DNA of 64,000 nucleotides from Gautieria morchelliformis (GCA_015179125.1 WHVA01000569.1:1-64000); one strand, 5' to 3'. Counted from the first letter of the stretch, positions 33,411 through 44,707 are shown. The notes: generated by a model from the sequence alone, not told the origin. Numbers and translations: made by a program.

Positions 33411-35157
33411 CCCCCCCTCTAGCGTGCTGCATCCTCGAAGCACGGGACACGAGGGATTGAAATGCCAGCGAGCGGATTCGGTGAGGGGCACCGGGGTGTG
33501 TCCTATAGAACTCATGGAGTTTGTCTGGAGTGGAAACATCTTGCTCCGGGACCCACGAATTCTCCTCATACCCATACCCTTCCCATTTCACGAGGAATTG
33601 GAGTCGTCCTCGCACAAACCGGCTGTCCAGGATCCGTTCCACCACATAGTGCTCTTCCCCATCTACAATTTCTGGCGGAGGTGGCGGACGAGCATTCTGA
33701 CCTGGAATTGGGTCCTCAAGTGTAGGGAGTAACTTCACCACGTTGAAGACGGGGTGGAGGCGGGACATGGACATTGGAAGTCGGAGGTGGTATGCATTCC
33801 GTCCAACCCTCCACATCACTGTGAAGGGCCCAAGGTAGTGGTGGGCAAGCTTCTGCGAAGGGCGTGTGGTGCGGATGTCACTTGCATCTAGATACACCTT
33901 GTCTCCAACTTGGTACTCCGGGGCAGGAACCCGGCGTTGGTTGTAGTACCTTGCCATGTCATCCTTGGCCTTCGCAAGGGCCGACTTGGCTTCCGAAAGG
34001 GTGGAGTCCATGCGGTCTCGGAACTCATTGACCGTCTCGAGTCGGGACTCAGCCTGGCATGGTTTGAAGCCCATCCGCAGGTGTCGTCCAGAGTCAAGCA
34101 TGAAGGGAGTCTGTTGCGTGGCGGAATGTACATGGTTGTTGTATTGGAATTCCACCAGTGGAAGCAACTCATCCCAGTCATCCTGCCTCTCATTGACAAA
34201 GAGGCAGAGATATTGCTCCAACTCCTGATTGACCCGTTCCGTCTGTCCATCACCCTGCGGATGGTACGCTGTGGTGGTAGCCAGTTTTATGCCGAGCAGG
34301 CGGTAGAGCTCCCGAGTCAGTTCCGCGACAAACTGCAGACCTCGGTCGGAAACAACTTGCTTCGGGAGCCCATGCAACTTCCAGACATGTGCAAGGAACA
34401 GGCGGGCCGCTCTGAGGGCTGTGATCGTCGTGTGCATCGGAATGAAGTGGGACACCTTGCTTACCGAATCCACGACGTTCATTATCGCGTCGTAGCCATG
34501 AGACTCCGGGAGTTCAACAATGAAGTCGACACTGATGGTGTCCCAGCGGGATTCGGGAATCGGGAGCGGAACAAGTTCTCCGACAGGCGGATGTCGTGGC
34601 GCTTTGGTTTGGAGACAAAGGTCACATGTCTTCACGTACTGTCCAATGTAGCGGGACATCTGAGGCCACCAGTAATTCCGAGCCACTAACTCCAGCGTCT
34701 TCCACCTGCCAGCATGCCCAGCGACCCGTGTGTCATGGTGCTGGGACACAATGTGGCGGCGGAGGTCCGCCCCACCTGGAAAATAGACCTTGCCTCTGAA
34801 GTGGAGCAGTCCATCACGTTCCGACCATTCTGCTGCCCGTACAGACCATGAGTGCCCTTTCCGAAGTTCCTCCACCGCCTTCACCACCGACTCCTCCTTC
34901 TCTCCATTCTGGTACTGCCTCCGGATGTCCCGGAGCATTTCCGCTTCCGCACCAACTGCAGTCACTCCCTCTAGGGTGCGGATTGCAAAGAGACTAGGGC
35001 GGAGCAGTGTCATATCCGCATTGTCCCCACTTCCGCTTCCATGATCCGCACGGCGGGATAGGGCATCGGGCTTGCCCATGGTGCGGCCGGGGCGGTGGTG
35101 GAGCATGAAGTCGAACCAGGACAGGTGTAGGGACCACCGTGCTTGTCGTCGGTTCAA
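33121..35157 (-). pseudogene. Gypsy A2 pol, RNase H end, integrase and chromodomain
   Basis: A 678-codon open frame: the end of RNase H and tether (FDFMLHHRPGRTMGKPDALS), the H2C2 finger (VSQHHDTRVAGHAGRWKTLE ... CDLCLQTK), and the integrase core (ISVDFIVELP, VVSDRGLQFV, GDGQTERVNQELEQ). Then come the GPY/F-like region (KVYLDASDI, AHHYLGPFTV) and a chromodomain (HYVVERILDSRF, LQFLVKWEGYGYEENSW). The frame does not stop at the polypurine tract as in A1. It runs about 100 codons into the 3' LTR as a Ser/Asp-rich tail. The start at 35157 is not a real start; it follows a stop at 35239-35241 where relatives have CGA. Confidence 0.85.
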
Positions 35158-37088
35158 CTTCTTAGATGTGCGGAAATACTCAAGGTTCTTGTGGTCTGTC
35201 CAGATCTCAAATGGGCATAGAGCACCCTCGAGGAAGTGTCACCACTCCTCCAGCGCTCGGCTGATTGCCAGCATCTCCTTGTCGTGGATCTCATAGTTCC
35301 GCTCGACCGGACTAAGGCTTTTAGAGAAGAAAGCAATCGGATGCCATCCCCCATCATCTTCCGATGACTGCTGTGACAAGACCGCTCCGGTAGCTGTGTC
35401 GGAAGAATCCGCCTCAACTCAATAAGGGCGAGAGTCATCGGGAAAGATCAGGACCGGGGCGGAAGTGATCAGCTCTTTGAGTTTGTCAAAGGAGGCCTGT
35501 TCTGGCTCTCCCCACTGCCATCCAACCTCCTTCTTGGTGAGGTCGAAGAGGGCACGAGCGTGGCAGGAGAAGTCCTTGATGAACCGCCGGTAGAAATTGA
35601 CAAACCCAATGAAGGACTGGACCTCTTTCTTGTTCCGTGGCACAGGCCAATCCGATACACCGGAAACTTTGACTGGGTCCATTTCCACCTTTCCTTCTGA
35701 CACAATGACCCCAAGATACTCTATCCGTGTCCGCTCAAATTCGCACTTCTCCAGCTTGAGACACAGGTTGTATTCCCAGAGCCATTCCAGCACTCTCCGC
35801 ACAACTTCCCGATGTTCTGACACTGTTTTTGTGAAGATGAGGATGTCATCGAGGTAGACACAGACAACCCCTTCTGCTATCATGTCACGGAAAATGTCAT
35901 TCATCATCGTCTGGAAATTGGCGGGACTGTTGGTGAGGCCAAAGAACATGACCTGTGGCTCAAAGAGTCCTCGGTTGGTGCGGAATGCGGCCTTCCACTC
36001 ATCTCCCTCCCGGATCCGAACATTATTGAAGCCCCAGCGCACATCCAGCTTAGTGAAGTACTTTGCCCCACGGAGTTGTGTGATTAGTTCGGAAATGAGT
36101 GGAATGGGGTACTGGTTCTTGATCGTGATCGCATTCAAGGCCCGGTAATCCTGCACAAGTCTGAGCGAGCCGTCCTTCTTCTTGATGAAGAACACCGGAG
36201 ATGCCATGGGTGACTTGGAGGGGTGGATCCTCCCTGTACGGAGGTTTTCCGCAGGGAATGCATCGAGCTCTACCTGCTCCTTGGGTGACAGTGGGTAGAC
36301 TTTGCAGTTGGTGGGCTTTGACCCAGGCTCCAACTCAATGGCATGGTCCCACAGCTTCCGTGGAGGCAGGGCATCAAATGACTCCTTGGCAAAGACGTCC
36401 TCGAACTCCCGCAGGTACTCCGGAATTTCCGCCTCCACTCTATCATGCTTCTTGGAGGCTTCAGCAAGGCGTTGCGAAATATTTCCGGTGGCGCGGATGT
36501 GTTCCGCTTCCGGTGGAAGGTTTACGTACAGCAAGCGCTCCCCTTCCGCCAGTGTATCTTCCGGGCCGAGTCGGATGACGTCGGAATCGGAATCGGAATC
36601 GGAATTGGAAGTGGGATCCGGTTCAAATTCCGCTTCCGAGTCTTCTTCTGCAAGCAGTGGATGGGGGCCAGAACGACATGTCTGTATGAGCCGTTCGGTC
36701 TTCCGCTGCTCCTGGCGTTCCTTCTGCACTTCCGACCGGCACATGTGACACTTGGCTGGACATCGACTCATCAGTACCTTCCGAGTCTGCCAATTGATCT
36801 CTGGGTTGTGCTCCTGAAGCGCAGGTAAACCCGAGGATGATGTCTTGCTTCCCCAGGCTGGTGACTGCAAAGGAAGTGCGTTCTGAGTGCCCATCGTAGC
36901 AGAGAATTGTGTCTACTATCTCCGTGATGGACCCTGCCTCATTGGGGCTTCCATCCACATTGAATACCGGATTGCACGTTGCAACTTCCGCGTGGTCAGT
37001 CGGTTCTGTTCCACATAGTCCTGGTCTATAAACTGACCAGTGGCCCCACAATCGACAAGGGCAGGTCCGGATTTGACTTAATTTGAGC
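35158..37088 (-). pseudogene. Gypsy A2 pol, protease remnant, reverse transcriptase and RNase H start
   Basis: From the right: a protease with DCGATGQFID (about 37055) and a frameshift near 36830-36850. Next are a Glu/Asp linker, RT motifs ([64 protein letters not shown] with YLDD intact), and RNase H (FPDDSRPY, then [14 protein letters not shown] after a stop). Two in-frame stops, 35419-35421 and 35239-35241, both sit where the other copies read CGA (PYRVEAD and EEWRHFLEG). No gag is left: at 37088 the sequence switches to a plus-strand A fragment. The copy is rich in TTCCG/CGGAA pentamers, unlike A1 and A3. Confidence 0.85.
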
Positions 37089-37892
37089 AAACAAAGATTG
37101 AGTACCTTGGGCTCATTGTGTCACATGGCAAGGTGGAGATGGACCCCATCAAGGTTGCAGGTGTCACGGACTGGCCAACCCCAGCAAATCGCAAGGAGGT
37201 GCAGGCCTTCCTGGGATTTGCCAACTTTTATCGCCGGTTTGTCGAGGGCTTCTCACATCATGCACGACCCCTGTTCGAGCTCACCAAGAAGGATGTACAA
37301 TGGTCGTGGGGTGATCGTGAACAGCAGGCATTTGATGGGCTGAAGCTGCGATTCACATCAACGCCGAGCCTGCACTTTGCAGATGATAATCAACCATACC
37401 GGGTGGAGGCTGACAGTTCAGATGTTGCCACTGGTGCAGTCCTGTCCCAGCGATCTCCAGATGACGACAAATGGCGTCCCATTGCATTTTACTCAAAGAG
37501 TCTCACTCCTGTGGAGCGAAATTATGATATTCATGATAAGGAGATGCTGGCTATTATTCGCCCCCTAGAGGAATGGCGACATTTCCTTGAAGGCACTAAG
37601 CATCGCATTGAGATCTGGACAGACCACAAGAACCTGGAGTATTTTTGCACTGCAAAGAAGCTTAATCGCAGGCAGGCTAGATGGTCTCTCTACTTGTCGT
37701 GTTTTGATTTTGAGCTTCACCATCGGCCTGGTGTCACGATGGGCAAGTCAGATGCACTGTCGCGGCGCTCAGACCATGGGTCAGGATCAGGTGACAACAG
37801 CAATTTGACACTCCTACGCCCAGAGCTGTTCATTGTTCGCGCCCTGGAGGGGCTCACCCTGGTGGGGGAAGAACGTGGGATTGTTCGCGACT
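37085..37892 (+). pseudogene. Plus-strand gypsy A fragment (end of RT and RNase H)
   Basis: Reads EQTKIEYLGLIVSHGKVEMD, VQAFLGFANFYRRFVEGFSH, the RNase H start ([20 protein letters not shown]), AIIRPLEEWRHFLEGTKH, TDHKNLEYF and HHRPGVTMGKSDALSRRSDH, ending GIVRD. It is nearly identical to A3 but in the opposite orientation. It keeps CGA (Arg) at the site where A2 and A3 have TGA. Both ends are abrupt. It is a translocated or inverted piece, not an element. Confidence 0.85.
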
Positions 37893-39185
37893 GTCAAGAT
37901 TGGTTTTTAGGTGTTAATATCGTGTATTAGTGAACACAGCAAATGCCCGAATGACTTGTGCGAATAAGTATGCCGTTCGGCGAATAGGTGAACCAATCAA
38001 TGTTCACAAGATAAGAGGGCTGCCCGAGCGGAGCTCACCCTATCTACAGTCGTAGCGAAATAGCCCGTGGCACTTGACGATGTAACGTGAAAGGTGTCAC
38101 AGAAGGGTTGTCTAAGTAGCAACAATCCCTTGGCTGGCGAAGGTGCTCCTTCGGAGCCCTTCGCCGTCAGCACAGAAAATAGTTCGAAGGCTAAGGTAAC
38201 GAAGATGAAGTATGAGAACTCACTGGTCATGCCTAAGTCTTCTTCTGGTTGAAGATAGAAATCTCCAGGAGAAGGCTCAAAACGATGATCACAGTGAGGT
38301 CAAGTTTGCACAAGATGAACGACGTATGATAATTGAACTGGAGAATATACATGCGAATGTAAACTACTTATGTCGCCAAATTTACCGGCCTTTTTGGTGC
38401 CACGGCGCCTTGACGCCCACGGACTATCCCAGGATGCGTGCACGTGACCGCTCTCTGGCATGACAAGTCTACGGGGACCTTGCTCACATCTCATCGCTCT
38501 TCTGCTGCTGGTGGTGGGAGAAGATTCAAAACAGGACCCGGCTCGCAGCTCGGGGCCACACCAGTGTCGGGTGGGATGCAGGCGCGCAGCTTCCATCCCG
38601 CACGGCGCTGGTGGCCAAGATGGGGCCGCACCAGCGTTGGGTGGGATGCCGGCACGCAGCTTGCAGTCCGCACGGCGCTGGTGGCCAAGATGGGGCCGCA
38701 CCAGCGTCGGGTGGGACGCCAGAGCGCAACTTGCAGCCCCGTGCGGGATGGTGGCCAATATGGGGCCGCACCAGCATCGGGTGGGACGCCGGCACGCAGC
38801 TTCCAGCCCGCATGGCACTGGTGGCCAATCTGGGGCCGCACCAGCGTCGGGTGGGACGCCGGTGCACAGCTTGCAGCCTGCACAGCGCTGGTGACCGATC
38901 TGGGGCAAAGCAGCTCTCAGCTGTGACTATGTGTGATCCTTCTATATCTCAATTGCAATAATACATGGGTATGGGGTCATACCACCGCTTGTTAATTAGT
39001 GCCCGCTCCCTGCCTTTGTAAACGCACGTTCTGATCCTTCGACCTTTGTGCTGGAGTTCCAAATTTGCTCTTGAGCTGTTTTGAGATTCCATCTGATATA
39101 CATCATTCCTGGATGGCCTCGAACAATGGTGTGAATCCTACGGAGGCTTCAGGCCATGCTTCGAGAAAGGTGTGATCGTTGCGGC
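37893..39185. other. Unassigned 1.3-kb insertion between gypsy fragments, holding a 70-bp minisatellite
   Basis: It separates an inverted pair of family A pieces. The left end reads TGTCAAGATTGG and could be an LTR start. Near the right end is 'ctgatatacatca', but I found no target duplication. Apart from the minisatellite no gene is visible. Confidence 0.4.
38545..38905 (+). repeat. 70-bp GC-rich minisatellite, about five copies
   Basis: The block GGGGCCGCACCAGCGTCGGG recurs at 38552, 38622, 38692, 38762 and 38832, exactly 70 bp apart. Intervening text is 'tgggacgccggcacgcagct' and 'ggcgctggtggccaa', with few differences. Because 70 is not a multiple of three, a frame crosses all three phases of the unit, yet long open frames exist in all six frames. 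Confidence 0.9.
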
Positions 39186-39400
39186 TGCATTTCTCAGGGC
39201 GAAGATAGAGCTTGTGCTGCCATAGGCGCTCAAGGACTATTTGCAGAAGTCGGCGATTCTCCTCAAGGGTGTCGGTGAAGATCAGGATGTCATCCAGGTA
39301 CACACACACATGCCCTTCCATGATGAGGTCTTGGAAGATGTCATTCATCATGGTCTGGAATGTCGCAGGGCTGTTTGTGAGTCTAAAGAACATGACAAGG
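39186..39400 (-). pseudogene. Displaced gypsy A reverse-transcriptase fragment
   Basis: Minus strand reads LTNSPATFQTMMNDIFQDLI, VYLDDILIFTDTLEENR and LYLRPEKC, identical in kind to A3 40590-40800. It is fused to A3's H2C2 finger region at about 39400, downstream of where integrase should be. It marks a rearrangement junction. Confidence 0.8.
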
Positions 39401-42087
39401 GACAGGGAGTGGATGGAGTTCACCGAGGGGTGGCTGCCTTCGTGCCTTTGTTCGCAGGCATAAATCGCATGTCTTGGAGTACTCGCCAATATACCGTGAC
39501 ATGTGGGGCCACCAGTAATTTCGTGAGACAAGTTCAAGGGTCTTCCATCGCCCAGGATGACCAGCGACCCGCGAATCATGGTGCTGGGTGACAATTCGTC
39601 GCCTGAGGTCCTGGACATCTGGAATGTAAACTTTACCTCGGAATGTGAGCAGCCCATCCATCTCAGCCCACTCTGCAGACACCAGCGATTTCCCACCAGA
39701 CTCTCACAGCTTCTTTACTGCCCCTGCGACCTCGTCCTCCAGTGACACATCCCCAAATGCCTTCTTCACATCGCGAACAATCCCCCGTTCTTCCCCCGCC
39801 AGGGTGAGCCCCTCCAGGGCGCGAACAATGAACAGCTCTGGGCGTAGGAGTGTCAAATTGCTGTTGTCACCTGATCCTGATCCATGGTCTGAGCGCCGCG
39901 ACAGTGCATCTGACTTGCCCATCGTGACACCAGGCTGATGGTGAAGCTCGAAATCGAAACGCGACAAGTAGAGAGACCATCTAGCTTGCCTGCGATTAAG
40001 CTTCTTTGCAGTGCGAAAATACTCCAGGTTCTTGTGGTCTGTCCAGATCTCAATGCGATGCTTAGTGCCTTCAAGGAAATGTCACCATTCCTCTAAGGCA
40101 CGAATAATAGCCAGCATCTCCTTGTCATGAATCTCATAATTTTGCTCCACAGGAGTGAGACTCTTTGAGTAAAACGCAATGGGATGCCATTTGTCGTCAT
40201 CTGGAGATCGCTGGGACAGGACTGCCCCAGTGGCGACATCTGAACTGTCAGCCTCCACCCGGTATGGTTGATTGTCATCTGCAAAGTGCAGGATTGGCGT
40301 TGATGTGAATCGCAGCTTCAGCCCATCAAATGCCTGCTGTTCGCGATCACCCCATGACCATTGTACATCCTTCTTGGTGAGCTCGAACAGGGGTCGCGCA
40401 TGATGTGAGAAGCCCTCGACAAATTGGCGATAAAAGTTGGCAAATCCCAGGAAGGCCTGCACCTCCTTGCGATTTGCTGGGGTTGGCCAGTCCATGACAC
40501 CTGCGACCTTGATGGGGTCCATCTCCACCTTGCCATGTGACACAATGAGCCCAAGGTACTCAATCTTTGTTCGCTCAAATTCGCATTTCTCAGGGCGAAG
40601 ATAGAGCTTGTGCTGCCGTAGGCGCTCAAGGACTATACGCAGAAGTTGGCGATGCTCCTCAAGGGTGTCGGTGAAGATCAGGATGTCATCCAGGTACACA
40701 CACACATGCCCTTCCATGATGAGGTCTTGGAAGATGTCATTCATCATGGTCTGGAATGTCGCAGGGCTGTTCGTGAGTCCAAAGAACATGACAAGGGGTT
40801 CGAAGAGGCCGCCATTAGTGCGGAATGCAGCCTTCCACTCATCGCCATCCTTTATTTGCACATTATTAAAGCCCCATCGCACATCTAGCTTGGTGAAGTA
40901 TTTCGCTCCATGAAGCTGTGCAATGAGCTCAGAAATAATGGGAAGGGGTAGCAGTTCTTCACTGTCATGGCATTGAGCACGCGATAATCCTGGACCAGGC
41001 GCAGCGATCCATCCTTCTTCTTGATGAAGAACACTGGGCTGGCCATAGGCGATTTTGAGGGGCGAATGCGGCCAGTGCGCAGGTTCTCCTGCAGGAATTC
41101 ATCCAGCTGCAACTGTTCACTGGGGGCAAGTGGGTAAACCTTGCATGCAGATGGCTTGGCTCCTGGCTCAAGCTCAATTGCATGGTCCCATGTCCTGCAT
41201 TCAGGAAGTGAATCAAAGGACTCTTTAGCAAAGACATCCTCGAAGTCACGCATGTAAGGAGGGATGAGTTCCTTTTCTGCTGGGGGTACACTGCGAAGGG
41301 CCTTCTCAGCTAGCTGCTGTGAAGTGGTTGTGGTGGCTGCGATAATGGGTACAGGTACATTGGGCGTGGACACAGTCGCAAACAGGCGGTTGCCTGGCTC
41401 CAGAAGGGGCTCAACATCACCTGGCTCATCTCCTTCTGTGTCGCCCTCTTCCTCTTCCACCATCTGAGGCAGGGGACCCATGCGGCACGCACGTATCCTC
41501 ACCTCCTCTCTCCGCTCTTCCCGCAATGTCGCTCTGCAGGTGTGGCACTGCACAGGGCATCTGTTCAGCGTCACCTCCTGCGTTCGCCAGTTAACCTCCG
41601 GGTTGTGCTCCCGGAGCCATGGATAGCCAAGGATCATCTTGTGCTTCCCAAGGTTCGTAACGGCAAAGACAGCACGTTCAGAGTGGTCACGGAATCGCAG
41701 GATGACATCAACAACATTGAAAATTGCTCCACCCTCATTGGGAGTGCCATCAACATTGTACACAGGGGCAGGGCGTGTGAGTGATCGCATGGTTAACTTC
41801 TCAGCGGCGACAAATTCGCTGTCGATGAACAACCCAGTCGCACCACTGTCAAGGAGTGCAGTCACCCCTTTGACTTCAGCAGTGTCTGTTGTCTGGATCT
41901 CTACCTTGAGGTTCAGCGAATTTGGAGAGGGGACAGATGCAACCACGAAGTGCTTGGGAAGGGCTCGCTCCCAACGTTTCAATCGTGGTGAAGGACTTTT
42001 CGGAATGTCGGCGGTTGATGTGTCTTTATCGCTTGCTGTGTGTGACCCAGTCTCTGACACTAGGAATTGTATCTTCAGTATCTGGGG
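39401..42087 (-). pseudogene. Gypsy A3 pol (protease, RT, RNase H, H2C2 finger; truncated)
   Basis: Order on the minus strand: protease with [17 protein letters not shown] (about 41850), a Glu-rich linker, and RT ([20 protein letters not shown] near 41050). A frameshift lies near 40945. RT resumes (MRWGFNNVQIKDGDEWKAAF, YLDDILIF) and runs into RNase H ([20 protein letters not shown]). A TGA stop at 40082-40084 replaces CGA in EEWRHFLEG. The rest of RNase H (DHKNLEYF, MGKSDALSRR) and the H2C2 finger ([20 protein letters not shown]) follow to 39401. The integrase core and chromodomain are lost at the junction with the displaced RT piece. Pol has no ATG of its own and is in the same frame as gag across a TAG. 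Confidence 0.85.
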
Positions 42088-43996
42088 CTATTGACAGAGC
42101 AGCAAAGCGATTGGACAGGGGCAGCGAGGGCACATCTCGCACTCACTGCGCGACACAAAATCCTCAGCATCATCCTTCTCGACCTCTTCCTCCGCAACAT
42201 CTCGCACATCTGCAGCGACCATCCAGTGCTCCAGCAGCTCCTCACGTTCATCAGCTGTCATGTAGCGGATGTCGTAGGCCTGCGGGCATTCTCGCGCAAA
42301 GTGTCCGACCTTTCCGCAGCGCTGACAGGTGAGTGGCTGTGGGAATTGCTTTTTTTCAGCATCCACGTCCATTGGAGCAGGCCCAGAGGCATTTGGAAGG
42401 GGTGTGGGCACTGGCATTATTGCTGGCCTCGAAGAGAGCTGACTGGTGAACCTGGTGGGTGATTCACCTGCCTTGCGAAAAACTGGCGGTGGGGGAGGGC
42501 CACTGTTTGTCACCCTAGGTCCCTGGAACGCTTCGTTGGCTGCACGTGTGAGTGCAACTGTTCTCGCCGCCCCATACCATGCAGAAGGGTCATCGTCCTT
42601 TTGCCTGCCATCCAACATCAATGCAATGCGACTCTGGATTGCAGGTTCGAGACCTCGGCAGAACTTCATCACAATTGATCGCCCATCTGTGTATTTGGCC
42701 TTCTCAACTAGCTCTTTGAACCCATCGATGTATTCATCAACTGAATGCTTGCCCTGGTGGTACTGGCGCGATTCCAGTTGGTTCCTTGCATCGGTGGCCT
42801 CGTGTAGGGGGTAAAACTGCTGGCGAAATGCTTCAACAAAATCCTTCCAGGTCGCGTAGAGCGGCATTCCATGCTTTGCTTCGTGAGTGAATGCACGAGT
42901 GGCAAAAGTCGCAGCCCTCCCTGTTTTCATGAAGGACATCGCCCAAAGGATCTGCTGTAGTTTTATACTAGGAATATGATTTTAAGATGATGTGATTTAA
43001 TCTCTTAATTATGAGATAAATCGAGCAAGCTTTGAAGTAGACAGGAATATCTGCGCGCACAGTGGGTATGCGTGTCTTATGAAAAGTGCCGACTGGAAAA
43101 TCTACTACTGAATGAGGGGTGAAATGACGTGTTATTTCACTGCTGTTTCGTTGTACATGGGGCTACGTATTTATTAGTTACTGGTGGCACTTGGCGGTCA
43201 AGGGATTGGTGATGTGATACTGAAGGGATGATGGAATGGGGCGAGCGGTGCACATGTAACGATAGGAGTGACGACGTGTGTTGAATAGATTGGGCTTGGA
43301 GATGGAGTGTAAAGTAGGATGCGGGAACGGAAGTTTAGAGAAGGATAGGGGGCATAGTCTGGGTATAGACAGGGTCGGCTCGACGTGTCGTGTCCCTTGA
43401 TTGGGTCACGTGACTGATGGAAAGCGCGTGATTTGGGATGGGCTCGGTGTTGTTGGGTAGCGTTTTTGGGTGTTGTAAGTCGTGGTAACATGTGATACGT
43501 GTCCCTGTGACATCGGGGGAGTCAGGGGATGTGATCAGGTCAATTTGAGTGGGCATATGATGATCCGGCGGTCTCGGGTATTAGTGCCATAATGCATATA
43601 TGACGAGAGAGGGGTTATCGGTGTATTGGTCGTGATATGGGGTTGTGTTTGTTGTAGTTAATATGTTAATATTGTATTCTTTAATACTTTCAACATCTGC
43701 GACTGCTTGTCTGGGAAGTCACTCGCACACATGCCCAGGTAGAGGCTGCACGACTGGGTGAAGTTGCGAGCATTTGCACAATCCCCATCGTATTCAGAGG
43801 GCTTTGCTGGCTCAGCTGTTCGCTTTGAGGAGGCGCGAACACGACCAGGGAGTCCAGCCATCAGCCCAGTGGTCATAGCCTGCAGGGTGTTCAACCTTGT
43901 CTCCAGATCTTGTTTTACCTGCCTCTTCCTCATCAACTCTTGCTCTATCGCCGCCAAGCGGTCCAAAACTTCAGCAGCAGATGGCAAGTCGTCCAT
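42088..43996 (-). pseudogene. Gypsy A3 gag, split by a solo LTR
   Basis: ATG at 43996 starts MDDLPSAAEVLDRLAAIEQE, a coiled-coil leader, then RTAEPAKPSEYDGDCANARN up to DKQSQ. A 740-bp solo LTR (42956-43695) with its 5-bp duplication interrupts the frame. Omitting it, the frame continues without shift with ILWAMSFMKTGRAATFATRA, the retrotransposon gag core (WKDFVEAFRQQF, YIDGFKELVEKA, FCRGLEPAIQ), a proline-rich stretch and one zinc knuckle (CQRCGKVGHFAREC). It ends at a TAG (42088-42090) that is in frame with pol. Gag packages the element RNA. Apart from the insertion it is remarkably intact. Confidence 0.85.
42956..43695. mobile_element. 740-bp solo LTR inserted in A3 gag, 5-bp target duplication
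   Basis: Ends are TGTAGTTTTATAC and TACTTTCAACA (TG...CA). They are flanked by TCTGC at 42951-42955 and 43696-43700. Removing it restores the gag frame, so boundaries are exact. No coding content and no other copy in the window; it records recombination between the LTRs of a further retrotransposon family. Confidence 0.9.
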
Positions 43997-44094
43997 GGGA
44001 AGTGTTAGAGGGTATCAGGGTATGAGAAAGGATTGCTAAAATCACTGCTTTCGAAGGGTGTTCGATTCGAGGTCGGGCAATTTCGCAACCAGTG

Positions 44095-44492
44095 CTCTAG
44101 AGAGAGTTTTCTACTATAAGGGCAACCTAGGCAGACACTCTACACTCAAGCGGTGAATTGGTGAAGGGGGATCCAAAGTGAGATAGAGAACTATATACAG
44201 GACATAGACATACTGGCGAAGGGGGATCCAAAGAGAAAACTCTAAGGAACCCCTTCGCCACCTAACTACGACTATAAGCAAACTCGGGCATGCTAGCCCG
44301 ATCACTGAATGCCTGAGTTACATAAGCAATCACGCCAGCGATAACAGGGCTGGACAGATCAGGAAGGAATGATGTCGGAAGGGGCCAGAACAGGAAGGGA
44401 AATAAACCGAACACAAGACAGAAGGATGCTAAAGGCTAGGAGAAGCTCAGGGACCACCAACAACACGCTGCGATAATGCAGTGTGCGATAAT
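44095..44492 (-). repeat. 5' LTR of gypsy A3, truncated
   Basis: Contains the block 'gggggatccaaagagaaaac' (also at 44155-44180 in variant form) and 'cgataacagggctggacaga', both shared with the LTR fragment at 62462-62850. It ends at 44492 in GCGATAATGCAGTGTGCGAT, where the B1 LTR begins. The TGATGTCAGGGG start of the LTR is missing. Confidence 0.6.
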
Positions 44493-44707
44493 TGTAAAGG
44501 ATGTCGATCTTAAGACCTTGTATCACAGGGGCACTACAGAACTTGACCAATGAGTGGTATTCTGAATGCTACGTAGTGACAGGTAAGAGTAAGATGCGAT
44601 GGGAACCGCTGGCCGGTTCCCACGCATAAACTATACAGTGGGTCCCTAAGGGGCCCACTGGGATTATGTAATAACTATTGTACATGTAGATACACGGGTT
44701 ATTTACA
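44493..44707 (-). repeat. 3' LTR of gypsy B1 (215 bp)
   Basis: Plus strand starts TGTAAAGGATGTCG and ends GGGTTATTTACA. It contains an inverted 'ggtccctaaggggccc' palindrome and 'gctggccggttcccacgc', as in its partner at 52231. Confidence 0.9.

Noticed and set aside
33910..34689. 259-codon plus-strand frame
   Set aside because: Antisense of gypsy A2 integrase, which has clear family motifs.
38545..38905. CRISPR-like regular repeats
   Set aside because: Units are contiguous without unique spacers, and the organism is a fungus.
38300..38961. Six overlapping frames of 110-200 codons
   Set aside because: Generated by the 70-bp GC-rich repeat; reported as a repeat, not as genes.
44050..44100. 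tRNA-like TTCGATTC...CAACCA stretch next to the gypsy A3 LTR
   Set aside because: T-arm stem does not pair and no cloverleaf can be drawn; it may be part of a primer site, but I could not define one.
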